A stretch of 64,000 bases of DNA from Agarophyton chilense (Eukaryota > Rhodophyta > Florideophyceae > Gracilariales > Gracilariaceae), in contig JARGXX010000115.1 in the NCBI GenBank assembly GCA_030374765.1, forward strand, positions 1,712,347-1,776,346, given 5' to 3'. Every line of letters starts with the position of its first letter. Positions within the stretch are counted from its first letter, which is position 1. Positions 42,088 through 53,401 of the stretch are shown here, piece by piece. The notes beneath the pieces are model-generated. The model had not been told where the DNA came from, did not search any database, and saw only the letters and a program-made list of their open reading frames with translations. Both the position numbers and the translations under genes were made by a program.

Positions 42088-43065
42088 ATGCCGAAAGCTA
42101 CTTTCTTGACAGCAAAAGAGCGAAGTTACAATAAGTTCCTGCACGAGCAGATCATATCGGTTAATGCGATTTACAAGCGTACAAAAGGGTCTCTAGACGT
42201 CATCGCACGATTTCTAAAGGAATCCGAAAACCACAGAAAGCGCGCCATCACAATCGGAAACAACAAAATGACCCAACAAAACTGTCTTCTTTTGATTTGG
42301 GAAGCATCGAAAACCCATGCCATAGCTTTACAGCAGAAGATAGTTCTCAACTTTCTAGTATCTCAACGACGTGTAAAACAAGTGATCGTTTCTGCCCCAC
42401 AGCTTCAATTGAAAAAGATGAAACGATCCCTACTTTTGACTGAATCGCACAAGCAGTACCGTCTAAACTGGGCGTAAAAGAAACATTCCTTCACTAAGAG
42501 AGAGTGGGGTAGAATAATAATCACTTTGGATGATTAAAAATTCAACTTGGACGACCCAGATGAGTTTAAGACTTACTAAAATGACTAACGACGTGAAAAA
42601 AATGTAATATCAAAGCGCCGGAAAGGATTTGGTTGCTCAAATATAATTTGCATTTTAAGAGCTTGGGACGAGCACTTTGGTAGTTCTTGTTGGTAATCAA
42701 AATTCGAAGAAGTACACTGAGACTCTAAAAACCATTCTGCTACCTTTTTCTGTGAAAGATATATAGACTTCTGGACATTTTAGCAAAAAAATTCTGCTAT
42801 AGATACCGCAAAACTTTCCAATAAGTGGTTTGAAGATAAACATGTTGTAGTTATCGGATGACATGCTTATGTTACTGACTTAAATACAATTAAAAACGTA
42901 TGGAACATACTTTCTGGACGTTTTTACACGAATGAAAAGCAGTTTGTGAATCTGGAAGAGCTGAAAAGTTGTTTGTTAGGAAAATGGGCTAATATTACGA
43001 ACCAAGATTTGTATAAACTAGTGCAACGTATGCGCAATCTTTGTATCTTTGTGCCAAGGTGCTGA
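42088..43065 (+). pseudogene. Tc1/mariner transposase relic
   Basis: The first 129 codons are open: an N-terminal helix-turn-helix region (LDVIARFLKESENHRKRAI) and the KKMKRSLLLTESHKQYRLNW block that precedes the catalytic core. In-frame stops then follow: after NWA (42475), within LDD-stop-KFNLDDPDEF (the DE catalytic pair region) and after FKTY. The C-terminal end is recognisable as TIKNVWNILSGRFY and LVQRMRNLC near 42885-43050. The transposase is dead by several nonsense changes. Confidence 0.75.
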
Positions 43066-43196
43066 AGAGTAAAGGCACTAAGATAGACCTACTAATATAA
43101 TCTTCATCGTTCAGAAGGGATAGAAGTCTTTGCACTGTGGTATAGGAATTTCACTTTCTATGGTAGCCCAATTCAAAACAAATAATTAAAAAATAT

Positions 43197-43332
43197 GTGT
43201 TTTCTGATGCGGATTGGCTCTTTTTTATAATTGCACGAATGGGACAAGCTGGCCCAGTTTCATTGAAAACTTTTGACGCAGTACCCCACAATGCCAGAAA
43301 AAGCGGGGTGTCGTATAGGAATTTCGGGCACT
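43197..43332 (-). repeat. Right terminal inverted repeat of the Tc1/mariner element
   Basis: Inverted partner of 41758-41893; begins GTGTTTTCTGATG and ends TTTCGGGCACT. Confidence 0.85.
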
Positions 43333-43914
43333 ACAGAATAAAATTAGCTACTCGTCGACTTCTGACCTTAGTTGCTGAAAAATTCCTTGACGGTGTGTTT
43401 TACACGTGTTGGGGAGGTTAATTGACTAATTCATTGCACTGTACCCAAAACGGTTGATTTTGGGTGTATTAACAAAATTAGACATGGCTGCCGAGCCCTG
43501 AGGATGCGCCGGTGGGTCTCGAAGTGTTAAAGCCCCAACAGGGACTACCTTACCACTTCGTGATGATGTCTGAAGACTACACAGATTCGACACAATACGC
43601 TGGAAACACTGCTCGAGTTGGCATGACGAGCGGTGATCTTCAGGCCATACTTGACTTGGTGAGCGGCCTGGAACTTTGGTTTTGCCATCCTGGTGACTAT
43701 TCTGCACGTTAAACCACTATGTAACAAGCCCACAATGAGTCCATTGCGTAGTTTGGGTACATTTCCAAAGTTATTTTGTATAAATTGGAGACTGCGTCGC
43801 AAATATCTCCAATTTAAGGAGGCCTACTGATGAGATTCCTTTCGTCAGTCCCGAAAGGTAATCTCATGCTGGTCTCACATTAGCAAATCTTCGTAATTTG
43901 CCTGATGGGATCAA
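43333..43914. other. Intergenic region before the protease-like gene
   Basis: No supported gene. A 66-codon plus-strand frame at 43512-43712 has no recognisable features. Confidence 0.35.
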
Positions 43915-45102
43915 ATGAAGCACTCTTCATGCTTTATTGCGTTATTCACTTGCCAGAGTGAAAAGAGAGTGCCACCGACATTTCCCCTTCTTTCGAACCC
44001 TTCAAACAGAGCCAATGTGTTTTTGCTTTCCCCTACCAAAGCTGTTGCCGCCTTACACTCCATTCCGCCGAATTTTGAGCAACCATTGCGCATAGGGAAT
44101 GGGATCGCGGATGTGATATCTACTTGTGTAGATGCAGATCTTGCTCTACTCGAGCTCGACAAACCTCTTCTTGAAAACTTCTCAATTTCTTTCACTTCTC
44201 CCAGTGCAAGAAGCTTTTGTTATGCTCTGTCGCCAGCACTTCACCGATTGCAATTGAGATTTCTGCGCATTGAATGTGCCGTCATCGTATACTGCGCATC
44301 CAGGCTTCCAGTGTTTGTATTTTCTGCATCACATGCCGTGCTTCCAGGTTGGTCTGGTTCGCCTGTCATAACCGCGCAAGACGGACTTGTTGGCGTTTTG
44401 GTGCAATCTAAAGGAAACATTGTACATGTTGTTCCTTCGCGTTTTGTCCAACTTCTTCAGCGGTCTCAACAACCACTTGTTCTGGGATATATTCCTGCAT
44501 TACACATTCAGCATGGGCCTTCATCGTCACGAAGACTTATCGCTAAGCAAAGTTTAGGTGAATTAAGAAAAGGGGATGTTATCATCCAAATTGGAGGCAA
44601 AGACGTCCATCGAGGCTTTGTTAACTGGCAGGGCTTGCGGGCTCCACCAGAAGCTGCAGTGGTTGAACTGTTCGGGACAAAAGTGCAACTCAAGGTTCTA
44701 CGTAAGAAAGAGTTGCAAATTGCCTCCGTTTTCGTGTGCCGTGCCACAGACGGTTGTGCCGCCATAGGGAGGCATAATGGAATTTGTGTTTTCGCCGGTC
44801 CGTACAAGTTTTCTGCACTTTCCATTGAAATGTTGGAATCGTTCGGAGCCCGGTGGCAAAAGAAAGCACCTATTGCTCTTGTTGACGCAGCTACAAAGGA
44901 ATGGGATGGGCATGTAGTTGTGGTGGTAACTAGAACCCCCGACTCGCAGCGTAATCTACTGTTTCAAAGAGTGAAATTGTTGGATGGAAAAATAGTGAGA
45001 TCGGTTGAACAACTTGTCAATGGTGATATAATCACATTCGAGAGTGGAGAATATATGAAGCTTCCATTTAGTGCTGTTAGAAGATGTGATAATCCGCTGT
45101 AG
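43915..45102 (+). CDS. Trypsin-like serine protease with PDZ domain (remote Deg/HtrA or TYSND1 type)
   Basis: A 395-residue intronless product. The fold is suggested by VDADLALLELDKP (about residues 71-84), which matches the catalytic Asp region of HtrA-type proteases, and LPGWSGSPVITAQDGLVGVLV (about 143-163), which matches the catalytic Ser loop (usually GNSGGP). A PDZ-like region follows: LGELRKGDVIIQIGGKDV (about 213-230). A His in AVAALHSI about 27 residues before the Asp could be the third triad member, but the usual TxxH context is absent. The start is fixed by a TGA four codons upstream, so the protein lacks the first strands of a normal protease domain unless an upstream exon is missing. 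No signal peptide is obvious. The second half after the PDZ region is not recognised. Confidence 0.55.
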   Translation: MKHSSCFIALFTCQSEKRVPPTFPLLSNPSNRANVFLLSPTKAVAALHSIPPNFEQPLRIGNGIADVISTCVDADLALLELDKPLLENFSISFTSPSARSFCYALSPALHRLQLRFLRIECAVIVYCASRLPVFVFSASHAVLPGWSGSPVITAQDGLVGVLVQSKGNIVHVVPSRFVQLLQRSQQPLVLGYIPALHIQHGPSSSRRLIAKQSLGELRKGDVIIQIGGKDVHRGFVNWQGLRAPPEAAVVELFGTKVQLKVLRKKELQIASVFVCRATDGCAAIGRHNGICVFAGPYKFSALSIEMLESFGARWQKKAPIALVDAATKEWDGHVVVVVTRTPDSQRNLLFQRVKLLDGKIVRSVEQLVNGDIITFESGEYMKLPFSAVRRCDNPL

Positions 45103-46979
45103 CGATATCTAAAGAAGCTGGATTCCAACTTACCTATGCGCACGGTGCTCCGAGCTTGGACCGCGTTTTACGATTATAAATCAATAAAGTTCCCTCTCTT
45201 AAAATGCAGCATGCTTTTCGATCTCTACGGAGGACATCGGGGACACTGCACTTTTGAATTTCGATTAACTCCCCGCCAGCAGCAGGCCAAGAATTCATCA
45301 TTGCAAAGTCGATTCTACTACTGTTTCCCTGCTTTCCCACCATATGAACAAGACTGCTACGGAGATATTAAGTCAGAAGGTTTCTTTTCTTATTCTCTGA
45401 GAGGTAAAATGATAGGATCACAGAACGGGGTCAAGAAACTGGCTCTTTTCTCTCTTCGCCACGTCTAGAGATCATGCAGCTCTTTTGATTGAAAAGTAGT
45501 AGGAACCTTTCAAGATTGCTTTTCTGTCCATATATTAGGAAGGCCAGAAATTTCTGTAACGAAATGTCGCTAATCGTTTCGTCTGTTCTCTCTTGGAGGT
45601 CCAGGAATTCTCGAAAAGTGCTGCGTCGTCGGCGAACGGGATAAAACAAAGTACCGCTATCAATATCATTCAAGAAACCAAATAGGACTCAATATTCATG
45701 GGTCAACGTTACATGTATACAGGCACCGGAAATCAAGCTACAACAAGTTTGGTCACAAACAACGAAACTTGCTTCCTCGTGATATCCGCGATGTTAAGAG
45801 GGCTGGATTTGTTGAAAGTTTTCAGTCTCATTCCCGCAAACTGTACTATGTTAAAATGTAAGTTGCGAATGGGTGCTTTCTCTTAAGAAAGACTGTGTCC
45901 TTGTCCCCCTACGCTGTCCTTTGATAATTCGAGCCGTCGAGAATCATTTCGCTACCAATGAGGGAACAATCAAAAGCTTAGAAACCTTTTTCTAGATACA
46001 CCACGAACGATTTTGGTCTTCCCTGGGAAACATAACTATCTTAAGGATAGCGATTTGCTGTGTTAAGAATTAGAATAACCCGGGTGGTCGTTAAACTCGT
46101 CCGAACGATGGATCAGCCTACCGGTGGCGGACCTGGGTGATATGTCATCAAAAGGCCTCCGCTTAGCTGCAGTAGGTCACGAGCCTGTCGCCGGAAGAAG
46201 ACCCAACCGCCGTTTCCCTAAATCTTACCTTGAAGGAAGCGCTGTAACGGAGCTACTGGACGGGATTTTTCCAGGGTTTTTCTCGGAGGACTGGGCTTGG
46301 ATCGGATGAAGATGCAGACTATGGACTGATTCGTTTGCCTGATCTCCCCGATGATATGAGGGTTGGGTGAAAAGGACGTCGTCAATGGCTTTTTTGGCGA
46401 TAAACGCGGTACATGCAAAGCACCTTGTCGTGGTACGCCCTTTCCCCGAGGTTGAATGAAAAAGTACAGTGAAGAGTGAGAGGAGTATTAGAACAGTGTC
46501 CCAAGTAAACACTAAAGATGAAGACTCCGATTCATTTATCCTTAAAGACTGTGCTTCCATTTGGTAATTTATCGTAGTCGATTCAGTGTTCCGTTGAAGC
46601 AGGAGGCAAAGAATTCAAGCCTCAATTAAAGGCTGTGGTCCGAGCTTTTCGAAACTTTGTTTTTTACCTCTAGAGCATACTGTCTCATGCGATAATTCGA
46701 ATGATGAGAATCTTTGTACGTTCTGGGAAAACTGAATTGGGTTGCAATTGGTCACGAACCCAAAGCTTGGAAGTTGGTCAACTAAACCTACTCAATGCTT
46801 ACGAGCCGAACCGCTGAGGCAAAAGTGTTAGTTTATCAATAAACTCAAGTTGCTTGAAAGGGCTCAATCCTGTATGAAGCATTACCCATCGCAAAGAACC
46901 TTATTGTTATCAGAAACTGCAGCACTTTCATCATCTCGAGATAGTAAGGATAGAACTGGCTCAAAAGTAGAAATATAAT
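45103..46979. other. Intergenic region, no supported gene
   Basis: 1.9 kb with only short frames (longest 110 codons at 45136-45468) of unremarkable composition. I see no RNA gene and no transposon motif. The last part must contain the promoter of the FkbM gene. Confidence 0.4.
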
Positions 46980-48077
46980 ATGTTGAAACTCAGTATGGCC
47001 CTGATGTCGATTGTACGAGTTGTTGTTTTCATCGCTTTGGGACTCTATCTTATTCCCACATTTTGCAACTCATCCATAATCAACTCAAAGACTTCAAGCT
47101 CAACTCGAGATTCTCCTACTTCACCGTCATTGCTAGCTGATGATCTTAAAGCCGATTGGCTTCCATCTGAAGACGTGACTTTCGTACTACAGCAAGACAT
47201 GAACGCAACTTTCTTTTTTGTCGAGGATGACCCAAAACATGGCATTGACCCAGTACGGTCATTTCTGCTGCGCGCAGAAGAAAACGTCAGAGGTCTCTTT
47301 CATCACTTATTGTATCGACCAGGGTGTGAGACACGTGAAAATGTGGAGAAGTGGGGAAATTCATGTCCTCCAGTTGACGGACGGCGAGAACAAGTGGTGA
47401 TTGACGTTGGTTGCAACCGCGGTTGGTATAGTTTGATGGCGGCGGCGTATGGTCATCGCGTCTACGCATTTGATCCACAGCCGCATTGCCGGACTTTACT
47501 TTCAGCGTCAGTGCTCGTCAATGGCTTCCATGATCTCGTTGCGTACAAGCACGCGTTTGTCACTGACAAAAGCGGGGAAACAATGCAAGTGCGACGTCGT
47601 ACAGGATGCATGGGGGGATTCCCAAACAACAATCACGCAGGGTATGCGGACAAATTCAGAAAGCCCTTGGATCGATTTCCGGGTGCAAACGATACTGTGA
47701 CGGTAGAAGGAATATCTCTTGATGATTTGTTTGACGCCGAAAGACATGATGTGGTGCTGCTGAAGATGGATGTTGAAGGATTCGAGAGCCATGCATTGGC
47801 AAGTGGCAGAAAATTACTAGAAAGAGGTGCGGTCCGGAATATTGTACTTGAATTCAATCTACCGATGATGTCCAGACAACAAGAAGGTATTGAACGTATG
47901 AAGGAACGGTCGATTACGCTTGTTCGGCAATTGATGGAAGATTATGGATACAAGTCAAAGGGATCACACAAGGGAAGTTGGCATAAACAGCAAGAAATGA
48001 CGACAGAGGAATGGAAACAGTTATTTGCAAAAGAACGCGACATGTTTGTGACGATTGACGCGTGGTTTTATAAATGA
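46980..48077 (+). CDS. FkbM-family SAM-dependent methyltransferase, membrane-anchored
   Basis: 365 residues, no intron. An N-terminal hydrophobic segment (MSIVRVVVFIALGLYLIP, about residues 9-27) after a short basic start predicts a type II signal anchor, which would place the enzyme in the secretory pathway with its catalytic domain in the lumen. The methyltransferase core has motif I VVIDVGCNRGWYSLMAAAYG (about 139-158), the acidic strand end YAFDPQP, and the FkbM signature DVVLLKMDVEGFESHAL (about 257-273). The SLDDLF segment before it is also typical. FkbM enzymes O-methylate sugars or polyketides; a lumenal member would most simply modify glycans, but the substrate is not shown by the sequence. 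Confidence 0.85.
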   Translation: MLKLSMALMSIVRVVVFIALGLYLIPTFCNSSIINSKTSSSTRDSPTSPSLLADDLKADWLPSEDVTFVLQQDMNATFFFVEDDPKHGIDPVRSFLLRAEENVRGLFHHLLYRPGCETRENVEKWGNSCPPVDGRREQVVIDVGCNRGWYSLMAAAYGHRVYAFDPQPHCRTLLSASVLVNGFHDLVAYKHAFVTDKSGETMQVRRRTGCMGGFPNNNHAGYADKFRKPLDRFPGANDTVTVEGISLDDLFDAERHDVVLLKMDVEGFESHALASGRKLLERGAVRNIVLEFNLPMMSRQQEGIERMKERSITLVRQLMEDYGYKSKGSHKGSWHKQQEMTTEEWKQLFAKERDMFVTIDAWFYK

Positions 48078-48092
48078 CGGGGTGTTTGAGGA

Positions 48093-48317
48093 CTATTTGT
48101 TCGTCTTGTTGCGCCTGAGAAACCTCTTGCTCCTTTGACTCTCGCGTCTAGCCTTTGCGCCCGCTGCGGGTGGTAGCATGCTTTCTTCGCGCACGACGTC
48201 GCCAAGACTTTTCTGCAACAGCCCGACGCCGACAAGGATTCCACCAGCTACTCCGACGAGTATCAGGTCAGCGGGTTGAACGCCCTGCAAGCGAAGGGGT
48301 GGCAGTAAATGAGCCAT
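48093..48317 (-). CDS. Small single-pass membrane protein, unknown
   Basis: A 74-residue frame with ATG in a good context (ACAAATGG). Residues 17-34 (DLILVGVAGGILVGVGLL) form a Gly-rich hydrophobic helix, followed by a basic, Arg/Lys-rich tail (RRESQRSKRFLRRNKTNK). Small proteins of this shape are common among mitochondrial or plastid membrane subunits, but I recognise no family. It ends 16 bases from the end of the FkbM gene, in convergent orientation. An upstream exon cannot be ruled out. Confidence 0.4.
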   Translation of the reverse strand: MAHLLPPLRLQGVQPADLILVGVAGGILVGVGLLQKSLGDVVREESMLPPAAGAKARRESQRSKRFLRRNKTNK

Positions 48318-49548
48318 TTGTTGCTAGAAGGGTTTGACTGGGAGGGCGACCGGGCTGCAATCGAGAGGAAGACGTTGAATGGCAAGAGGCAACAGGTTCT
48401 GAACGTCTTGAAAGAAAAGAAAACGAGCGGCGAGCTGTGGAGATAGTCAGTGTGTGTGTGAGCATGCCTGTCATGAGATTTACCCTCATCCACACGCTCA
48501 ACCGTTGTTGATAGATTTCTACTGTAGATTTTATGCGAGTACCGTTGGTAAACAGGAGCGCTCGACAAAAGGAAAGTTTACTCGTATCCAAGCACAAGTT
48601 GTCCTTCGGCAGCGAGGGCTGCCTCAAATTACAGTAGGATTTCACCCTTCACAGAGAAAAGCCAGTACAAAAAGCACCGATGAAAATTCCACAAGGAGCG
48701 AACATGAAAAATAAAAGCTCGTTAGTGGTTAAGCAATTGCTACCCTTCGCGAGCAAGCTAGCGAGATTGAATCTGAAACAGGCGGTAGGAGACGTTGGTT
48801 TGGTTGTAGACAAGGCTGGCGCAGACGCGAGACTGAGAATGAGAATGTATCATATTCAGATGATAGCAATCATAGGTCATCAACATACAAAACAACGCTG
48901 TCGAGCTAAACGAACGGAGACACAGTTCCTGTTTATTACAAAGCAATGCAACAGTGTATAGAAAAAAAAAGTAAGAATACGTGTCATTGGATTTGATGTG
49001 ATAATTGGAAAGCTGTTCTTTTGTTGAAGTTATGCCGTTCTTCCCAGGCGCTGCCTCGTTACTAACTGGTCAGGGAAGGAGCATCGCACCAGGAGTCGAT
49101 ACACTGTGCCTAAAGAGTTTTACAGGTATGGAGAATGGTGGGGGAGCGAGCAAGAGAAGGAACAAACAATAGCAAAGAGAAAACCGCTAAATTAGCCACG
49201 CCGCAAGGTGCTGGCAGCTGCAATTATGGCTACAAAACAAAAAAGATACGTATTCTTCGTGCGCTCCAATCAGTACGCATGCGAATCAGACCACAGTGAG
49301 CGCAGGGGCGTGAGGGCGACACAGGCTTACAGCGTGCTCAGGGGCGCCTCAGCTTGTGTTGAACTGGCATGCTAGTTCCCTTGCGTTGCCAATGGGTCAC
49401 GTTCCGCTCTCCTCTCCCAAACGTAAAACAGACGGACAAGCCAATCTGCTCACCGTCACTTCTGGAGGCAAACACCTCCGCCGTCTCCACTTTCTTGCTC
49501 TCAACTCACTCTTTGATCTTTCCCTCTTCTCCGTTTGGTAATAGCGTT
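48318..49548. other. Intergenic region before the first kinase gene
   Basis: No supported gene. Several 60-100-codon frames overlap on both strands with no recognisable domain. Promoters of the small membrane gene (leftward) and of the kinase gene (rightward) should lie here. Confidence 0.4.
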
Positions 49549-50853
49549 ATGGAGAGTCCTGCTTCCGTGTCGCAGGTCGAGGTGCGACGTGCTACCCCCG
49601 TCAACATGTGCGGCTGGCTATTCAAGGAAGGAAAGCGTTTTCGTTCGCGGTACAAACGCTTTCTCGTATTGCAACAAGGCGTGCTTTCCAACCATCACAA
49701 CGAAATGTCCGCGCCTACGTGGGTCGTGCGTCTGGCTGACTGCCCTTTTGTCGCCGGTCCGCGAAACAGAGAGCTTCTCCTACATTTCCCGCAACGTCGT
49801 ATCTCCTTCTTCGCCGACAATGATGATGTATATGAAAAGTGGTTGCATGCCATCAAGTGCTCCACCAACTGCACTGTCAATGACTTTTACTCCGTTGGCG
49901 AACTGTTGGGAGAGGGTGCCTTCGCGCAGGTCAAGCTTGCCACGCACAAGCAGACTAAAGATAAGGTTGCTATCAAGGTCATAAAGAAGAAGGGCTACGA
50001 CCCCAAGGAAATGGAATTCATTATGCGCGAGGTCGATATTATGAAGAGTGTTTCTCATCCCAATGTCGTCAATACCATCGATATATTCGACTCTCCCTCG
50101 CAGCTACACATTGTGCTCGAGTATATGCAGGGCGGTGAGCTCTTCGATATTATTGCCGAGGCCGGCTCTTTCTCAGAACAACAGGCGGCACAAGTCACTC
50201 GTGATGTCATCAAGGGCATCAAATATCTGCATATGCATGAAATTGTCCATCGTGATATCAAGCCGGAAAACGTTCTGTGTAAGGCAAAGTGCTGGCCTCT
50301 GCAAGTTAAGATAGCCGACTTTGGCCTTGCAAACTTCTCGAAGGACGGCGAAATTAAGGAACAAGAGAATAACATGATCGGCACCCCAGGATATGTTGCG
50401 CCTGAAGTCATCAAGCGTGAAAAATATGGCACCGCCGTCGATATGTGGGCCATTGGCGTACTACTCTACATCATGCTTAGTGGGAAGATGCCCTTCTACG
50501 GAAGAGATGATCATGCTTGCCTGAGGATGACTGCGAGCGGCAAATACAGCATGCCTCCCAAGGAGTGGTCCAGGGTTAGTGATAATGCCATTTCGCTGGT
50601 CAAGGGCTTGTTACAACTTAATCCCGAGAAACGGCTTACCGCCAACGCTGCATTAGAACACAGGTGGCTTGCTGATCCTTCTGCTGCCAGCGCTTCGCCA
50701 ATCAACAACGATCTCAGTGGTATTCACTCCAGTCGCAGAAAGTTCAGGAAGGCGGTTATGGCTACTATGACTATTCAAAGGATCAACAATCTTACAAGTC
50801 TATCTGCTGCTGCTGCTGCCGCCGCCTCTACGACCAAAACAACTTCCGCCTAG
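49549..50853 (+). CDS. Ser/Thr protein kinase with N-terminal PH domain, CAMK-like (paralogue 1)
   Basis: 434 residues from the ATG at 49549; the frame is open 60 codons further up but that part is low-quality and the PH domain starts right after this Met. Residues about 18-108 form a pleckstrin-homology domain (MCGWLFKEGKRFRSRYKRFL ... YEKWLHAIK). The kinase domain follows: LGEGAFAQVKLA, VAIKVIKKK (ATP-binding Lys), VHRDIKPENVL, ADFGLANF, GTPGYVAPEV and MWAIGVLLYIMLSGKMPF. All catalytic residues are present. The layout and substrate-lobe motifs are those of the CAMK group. After the kinase domain a basic helix (RRKFRKAVMATMTIQRI) resembles a calmodulin-binding or autoinhibitory segment. PH domain plus kinase suggests recruitment to phosphoinositides in membranes. 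A close paralogue lies at 54019-55305. Confidence 0.9.
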   Translation: MESPASVSQVEVRRATPVNMCGWLFKEGKRFRSRYKRFLVLQQGVLSNHHNEMSAPTWVVRLADCPFVAGPRNRELLLHFPQRRISFFADNDDVYEKWLHAIKCSTNCTVNDFYSVGELLGEGAFAQVKLATHKQTKDKVAIKVIKKKGYDPKEMEFIMREVDIMKSVSHPNVVNTIDIFDSPSQLHIVLEYMQGGELFDIIAEAGSFSEQQAAQVTRDVIKGIKYLHMHEIVHRDIKPENVLCKAKCWPLQVKIADFGLANFSKDGEIKEQENNMIGTPGYVAPEVIKREKYGTAVDMWAIGVLLYIMLSGKMPFYGRDDHACLRMTASGKYSMPPKEWSRVSDNAISLVKGLLQLNPEKRLTANAALEHRWLADPSAASASPINNDLSGIHSSRRKFRKAVMATMTIQRINNLTSLSAAAAAAASTTKTTSA

Positions 50854-51134
50854 GCTAGACTGTTGAAAAATTTCATTACCTTTCACGTTTACACATCGCT
50901 CCGAGGATGTACGCAATAACGTCCATACCATTCGCTTAATTCTATAAAAAACACCTCGGCACAGGTTCATGGTTTTATCTATTTGCGCCACTCTGCTAAC
51001 TACCATGTACTCCTCTCAAGTTTCACATAGGGAATGCATATGTACAACCACAACCTCCTATGGCGAAAGTCATAGCAAGAGCTCCGATTCGTCTGCTATT
51101 TTTCTATCAATGTGGTCCATGGCATGTCGTTTAT

Positions 51135-52612
51135 TCATAGCAAAAGGCTGGATATCGAGGACTGAAGGACCTCTATGTGTTCACTCCAGCTACGAATAGC
51201 ATCGTATTTCGCTTCATCCCCCTTGGAATCCTTGTCATGAAGGATGAGCACATTGTTCACCTGATCAATTTTCCCGTTCACTTTGTTGTCCATAATCAAA
51301 GCCACGAGTAAGTCCTCCAATTCTTGTACCTCAATGTTTAACTCTTTTGCAGCATAAGGTATCGCGATTCTCGTATATGGCTGAATCAACTTGAGAAGCA
51401 CCTGCGATCGAAAGCGCGTCAGCAAATCCTGTATGTGAACACGGATAAATGGATCATCCATAATAGTAGACGAGTTTTCCTTCAAGATTCGCTCGAATTC
51501 ATTGACATCTTTATTTGTATAGGCTCCTCGTAGATCGGTCATGGACTGAATTTCTTTGTTGTTCTTGTAGGGCTTTGCTTCTGGCGAATCAAAAGGATCG
51601 ATATCGCTCAGTGCAAGCATGTTCGCGAGGACAAGATATTTCAGACATTGAATCCGCCTCGCATTTCCGGCTTCATCGTAATTCTTGAAAGATTCAAAGA
51701 AGTCTGAGTGTGCCTTTTCAAAGTTGCTGGCCCCCATGTGCATTTTTCCACCACATTCGCGGATAACACCCATGATTCGTGGGTGTGGGATTGCGCTCTT
51801 CACTTGGAGGGCTTTCTCATAGAGATGTTTCAAACGCTTTGTGTTTTTTGTTGCAGTGTACATTTGGATTTCAAGCGCATAAACTTCAAGCAATTGTGTT
51901 CCTTTCTTATGATCGTCAGTTCCGTCCGTTCTTTGACACGATTTGTGAAGCTCTTTCAGAATGCGCATGAGTCTCGGAAAATCGCCGACGTCGAACCATA
52001 GTTTGCCAAGTTTGAGATTAGTCTTAAACCATAATCGCTCATTTCGGGCTTCCTGTAATGCAGCTAACGTAGTTTCGTAGAATTCCTGAAGAAGATCCAT
52101 TTGATTAGAGGAGGAAACAAAGTCAAGGATAGCGTTGATGGTATTTTCTGAATAATTTCGAGTAACTGCGGAACGAATGTACGTAAGCATTTCTTTGTAT
52201 CGCACAATCATGCCCTTGAAATCCCCGAGACCAAACTTCAGTTTCACAATTTGTTTCAATGCTTTGAATCCCCATTCTCCTTTCTCTGTTTCCATTTGAA
52301 GCACTGCTTCAAAAGCTTCGAGTGCAGCTTTTGTATCGGTTTCGAGTGACCCTTTAGCTGTGTAGTACTATATATGAAAACGCATTTCCAGAAATAGGCA
52401 GGACCGCATGAGTTACGATATAGTTAGACTTCGGGTAGGTTTGCTTTGGAGAAAAAATAACTTGGCAAAACTAAATGAGATGGTCTACCTCATTTTCCAA
52501 ACGGAGTGCCCCACTTCACACATACCTGGTTCTCAATGTCAATATCTTGCTCTTCTTCATCATCTGTCTCATACTCAAATCCGTAATCTTCATCATCTTC
52601 CATATCCGACAT
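51135..52612 (-). CDS. CSN2: COP9 signalosome complex subunit 2, two exons
   Basis: Join of exon 1 (52612-52526) and exon 2 (52367-51135); the 158-nt intron starts GTATGT and ends ATATAG. The product is 439 residues, against about 443 in animals. Exon 1 encodes the acidic start ([20 protein letters not shown]) and the splice restores ENQ-YYTAKG, the position of ENQYYNSK in other CSN2 proteins. Strongly conserved blocks follow: [106 protein letters not shown] and the PCI winged helix ([27 protein letters not shown]). CSN2 is a scaffold subunit of the complex that removes NEDD8 from cullins. Confidence 0.97.
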
Positions 52613-53401
52613 GCTCTCAAGTAACTTTGAAGCCCCGAACCGTTAAACGGGTGTTGGGAAACTAGCTAGTGCGGGTGTTGCGGACTCTTTTGGAAGCGAG
52701 ACCTGTCGATCTTGGTATCTAAATCCTGCCAAACAACTATGGAAGGCAGTTCGATGCCGTCGTTAAAAGTTGAACCTGGTTTTTCTAGCTAGATATGTGA
52801 TGTGATCTTCCAGCTCGTGTTCGAAAAACGTTTTTTGATTTATGCCAACCAATTTCTTCTCTAATTCCTGCTCCCAATGCACTGCCAGATTCCGACCTAA
52901 AAATGAATGCCAAATATCTACGAAGGGTAACTGCAGTTCGCTGGCGACAATCGCGCACTTAACGAGCGATCATTGAGTTTGTTAGCCCGAAGGAATCGAA
53001 AAGAGCAAGCGTGGATTAAGATATTGATGTGAACATTGGAATCAATGGAGAGAATTTCGGGCAAGCAAGTCACTCATCCAATCATTAAGTGCAACGTTTC
53101 TGCCGCTTTGTGAGGGAATCGGAAGTCAAGAGCTGAGACTGTTTATGACAGTGTGAAGCGGAAGTCAAGAGCTGTAAAGGTTTACGGCAGTGTGAAAAAA
53201 ACAAACAAAAACCGATGTGTAACGTTTATTCGATAGGATTTCTGTCGTTGGACAGTTCTGCGTTACAGACTCTGTTACAAGTATCTGTGCCGCGTTACCT
53301 GCGCTCACCTTCGGATGATACAATCCGCATCGCCAGGGAGGAGATCAAAACTACTAAACCGGTTTAGCTTCTTTCTAAGGAGTATTGTTCTCTTTCTTAA
53401 G
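52613..53401. other. Intergenic region with a short tandem duplication
   Basis: No supported gene. At 53120-53197 a 39-bp unit (CGGAAGTCAAGAGCTG...CAGTGTGAA) occurs twice in tandem with substitutions. The promoter of CSN2 lies at the start of this region. Confidence 0.45.
53120..53197. repeat. 39-bp tandem duplication
   Basis: CGGAAGTCAAGAGCTGAGAC at 53120 is followed 39 bases later by CGGAAGTCAAGAGCTGTAAA; both end in a variant of GGCAGTGTGAA. Confidence 0.8.

Larger units (their letters stand above)
41758..43332 (+). mobile_element. Tc1/mariner transposon with ~135-bp terminal inverted repeats
   Basis: The left end 41758-41893 (AGTGCCCGAAATTC...CATCAGAAAACAC) and the right end 43197-43332 are inverted copies with modest divergence; both include GGCATTGTGGGGTACTGCG-type sequence. 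The element is about 1575 bp, a normal Tc1/mariner size, and encloses a decayed transposase on the plus strand. Ends begin (C)AGTG, common in the superfamily; the flanking TA is visible on the left and ambiguous on the right. Confidence 0.85.
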
